Shown here piece by piece: positions 6,559 through 6,955 of a DNA stretch of 6,955 bases. Numbering within the stretch: the first letter of the stretch is position 1; the number at the start of each line of letters is the position of its first letter. Made by a program: the position numbers and the translations under genes. The notes under the pieces are model-generated. The model saw nothing but the letters and a program-made list of their open reading frames with translations. It did no database searches and was not told the DNA's origin. This DNA is from Actinomycetota bacterium (GTDB taxonomy: Bacteria; Actinomycetota; Actinomycetes; Streptosporangiales; Streptosporangiaceae), in assembly GCA_003161205.1 (NCBI GenBank), contig PMOU01000607.1:3826-10780 (forward strand), read 5' to 3'.

Positions 6559-6955
6559 GTCGTGATACTCCTCGGTCCTCGCGGCCCTGCCGGAACAGCT
6601 GCGCCTCGATCGGCATGCCCGCTCCGAGCGGCTCGGTGCGCGTCCACTCGTGCACGCAGACCCGGTGGACAATGGCCCACCGCCCGTCCCGGCATTCGTA
6701 CCGGTCCAGGTAGCGGCCCCACCAGGTGTCCAGCTGGCGGCCGTCGCCGGCGGCGCGCAGCAGGTAGGTGACGTTGTAGACCTCGCCCGTGGCGTGGCTG
6801 TCGTCCGCGATCTCGATCGCGTGGTTGAGCACGCAGTGCATGGTCGCCTCGTAGCGGCGGTGCGACCGCACCACCCGCGCGCACAGGTCTGCGGCGGATC
6901 CCACCACGACACCGTGATCGTCGGTGGCGTCGTCGTGGTAGGCGCTGCGCATCAG
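6545..6955 (-). CDS. SnoaL-like / NTF2-like protein, 5' end outside window
   Basis: A partial protein with 136 residues visible. It belongs to the NTF2-like cone-fold superfamily, most like the SnoaL_4 group, whose relatives include scytalone dehydratase, polyketide cyclases and other small lyases or isomerases. Visible motifs are YHDDATDDHG near the left end of the fragment, then TMHCVLNHAIEIADDSHATGE, then DTWWGRYLDRYECRDGRWAIVHRVCVHEW near the C-terminus. The last is the typical closing strand with its conserved His and Trp. The Met encoded at 6952 is internal to the fold: the frame is open to the window edge and family members carry roughly 20-40 residues before YHxDA, including an Asp/Tyr often used in catalysis. 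The fragment therefore lacks its N-terminus because of the window edge, not because the gene is broken. The TAA stop (6547-6545) lies within the CMD-like gene. Substrate unknown. Confidence 0.85.
   Translation of the reverse strand: MMRSAYHDDATDDHGVVVGSAADLCARVVRSHRRYEATMHCVLNHAIEIADDSHATGEVYNVTYLLRAAGDGRQLDTWWGRYLDRYECRDGRWAIVHRVCVHEWTRTEPLGAGMPIEAQLFRQGREDRGVSRHDDQ
6568..6573 (-). promoter_or_regulatory. Ribosome binding site deciding the CMD-like start
   Basis: On the minus strand this reads GAGGAG, nine bases before the ATG at 6558, and lies inside the last codons of the SnoaL-like gene. It supports a start at 6558 rather than at 6537, and suggests that reinitiation or coupling links the two genes. 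Confidence 0.6.

Noticed and set aside
4702..6771. 689-codon open frame on the plus strand opposite the epoxide hydrolase and CMD-like genes
   Set aside because: This is the same codon-register effect across two minus-strand genes that share a frame. The product has biased composition, no domain and no ribosome site.
6559..6912. N-terminal extension of the CMD-like frame up to 6912
   Set aside because: It overlaps the SnoaL-like gene in another frame, is Arg/Thr/Ser-rich and shows no homology. A good ribosome site supports the start at 6558.

Overview
This window looks like chromosomal DNA from a high-GC soil-type actinomycete. Coding DNA is roughly 70% G+C, codons end mostly in G or C, starts include GTG, and Shine-Dalgarno sites are strong GGGAGG or GAGGAG. 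The gene content (cytochrome P450, F420-type luciferase-like oxidoreductase, PPOX split barrel, actinobacterial epoxide hydrolase, CMD/AhpD-like protein, SnoaL-like protein) also fits that group. The genus cannot be named from this sequence. I see no rRNA, tRNA, CRISPR array, insertion sequence, phage gene or attachment site.

Layout, left to right. (1) A cytochrome P450 on the plus strand (2-1324) whose 5' boundary lies at or beyond the window edge. (2) A 67-bp convergent spacer. (3) A minus-strand pair, transcribed aldehyde dehydrogenase (start 3367) then PPOX-family split barrel (1895-1392), separated by 14 bp. (4) A divergent control region (about 3368-3474) holding the only clearly AT-rich stretch of the window, with a perfect 15-bp inverted repeat. 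(5) A plus-strand luciferase-like, F420-type oxidoreductase (3475-4383). (6) A minus-strand three-gene run entering from the right edge: SnoaL-like protein (5' end outside the window), a two-repeat carboxymuconolactone-decarboxylase-like protein overlapping it by 14 bp, and a microsomal-type epoxide hydrolase 21 bp further on.

The set reads as a small-molecule oxidation island. A plausible but unproven order is hydroxylation or epoxidation by the P450, hydrolysis of an epoxide by the epoxide hydrolase, oxidation of an aldehyde by the ALDH, and flavin/F420 redox steps by the LLM and PPOX proteins, with the SnoaL and CMD-like proteins acting on intermediates. The substrate is unknown; a terpenoid, steroid-like or other hydrophobic compound is a reasonable guess. 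Whether this is catabolic or biosynthetic cannot be decided here.

The oddest structural feature is at the LLM/epoxide hydrolase junction. The hydrolase homology ends at about residue 387, exactly where the LLM gene ends on the other strand, but its frame has no stop there. It stays open antisense through the whole LLM gene and stops at 3460-3462, 12 bp beyond the LLM start codon. I see no convincing new defence, mobile or RNA system.
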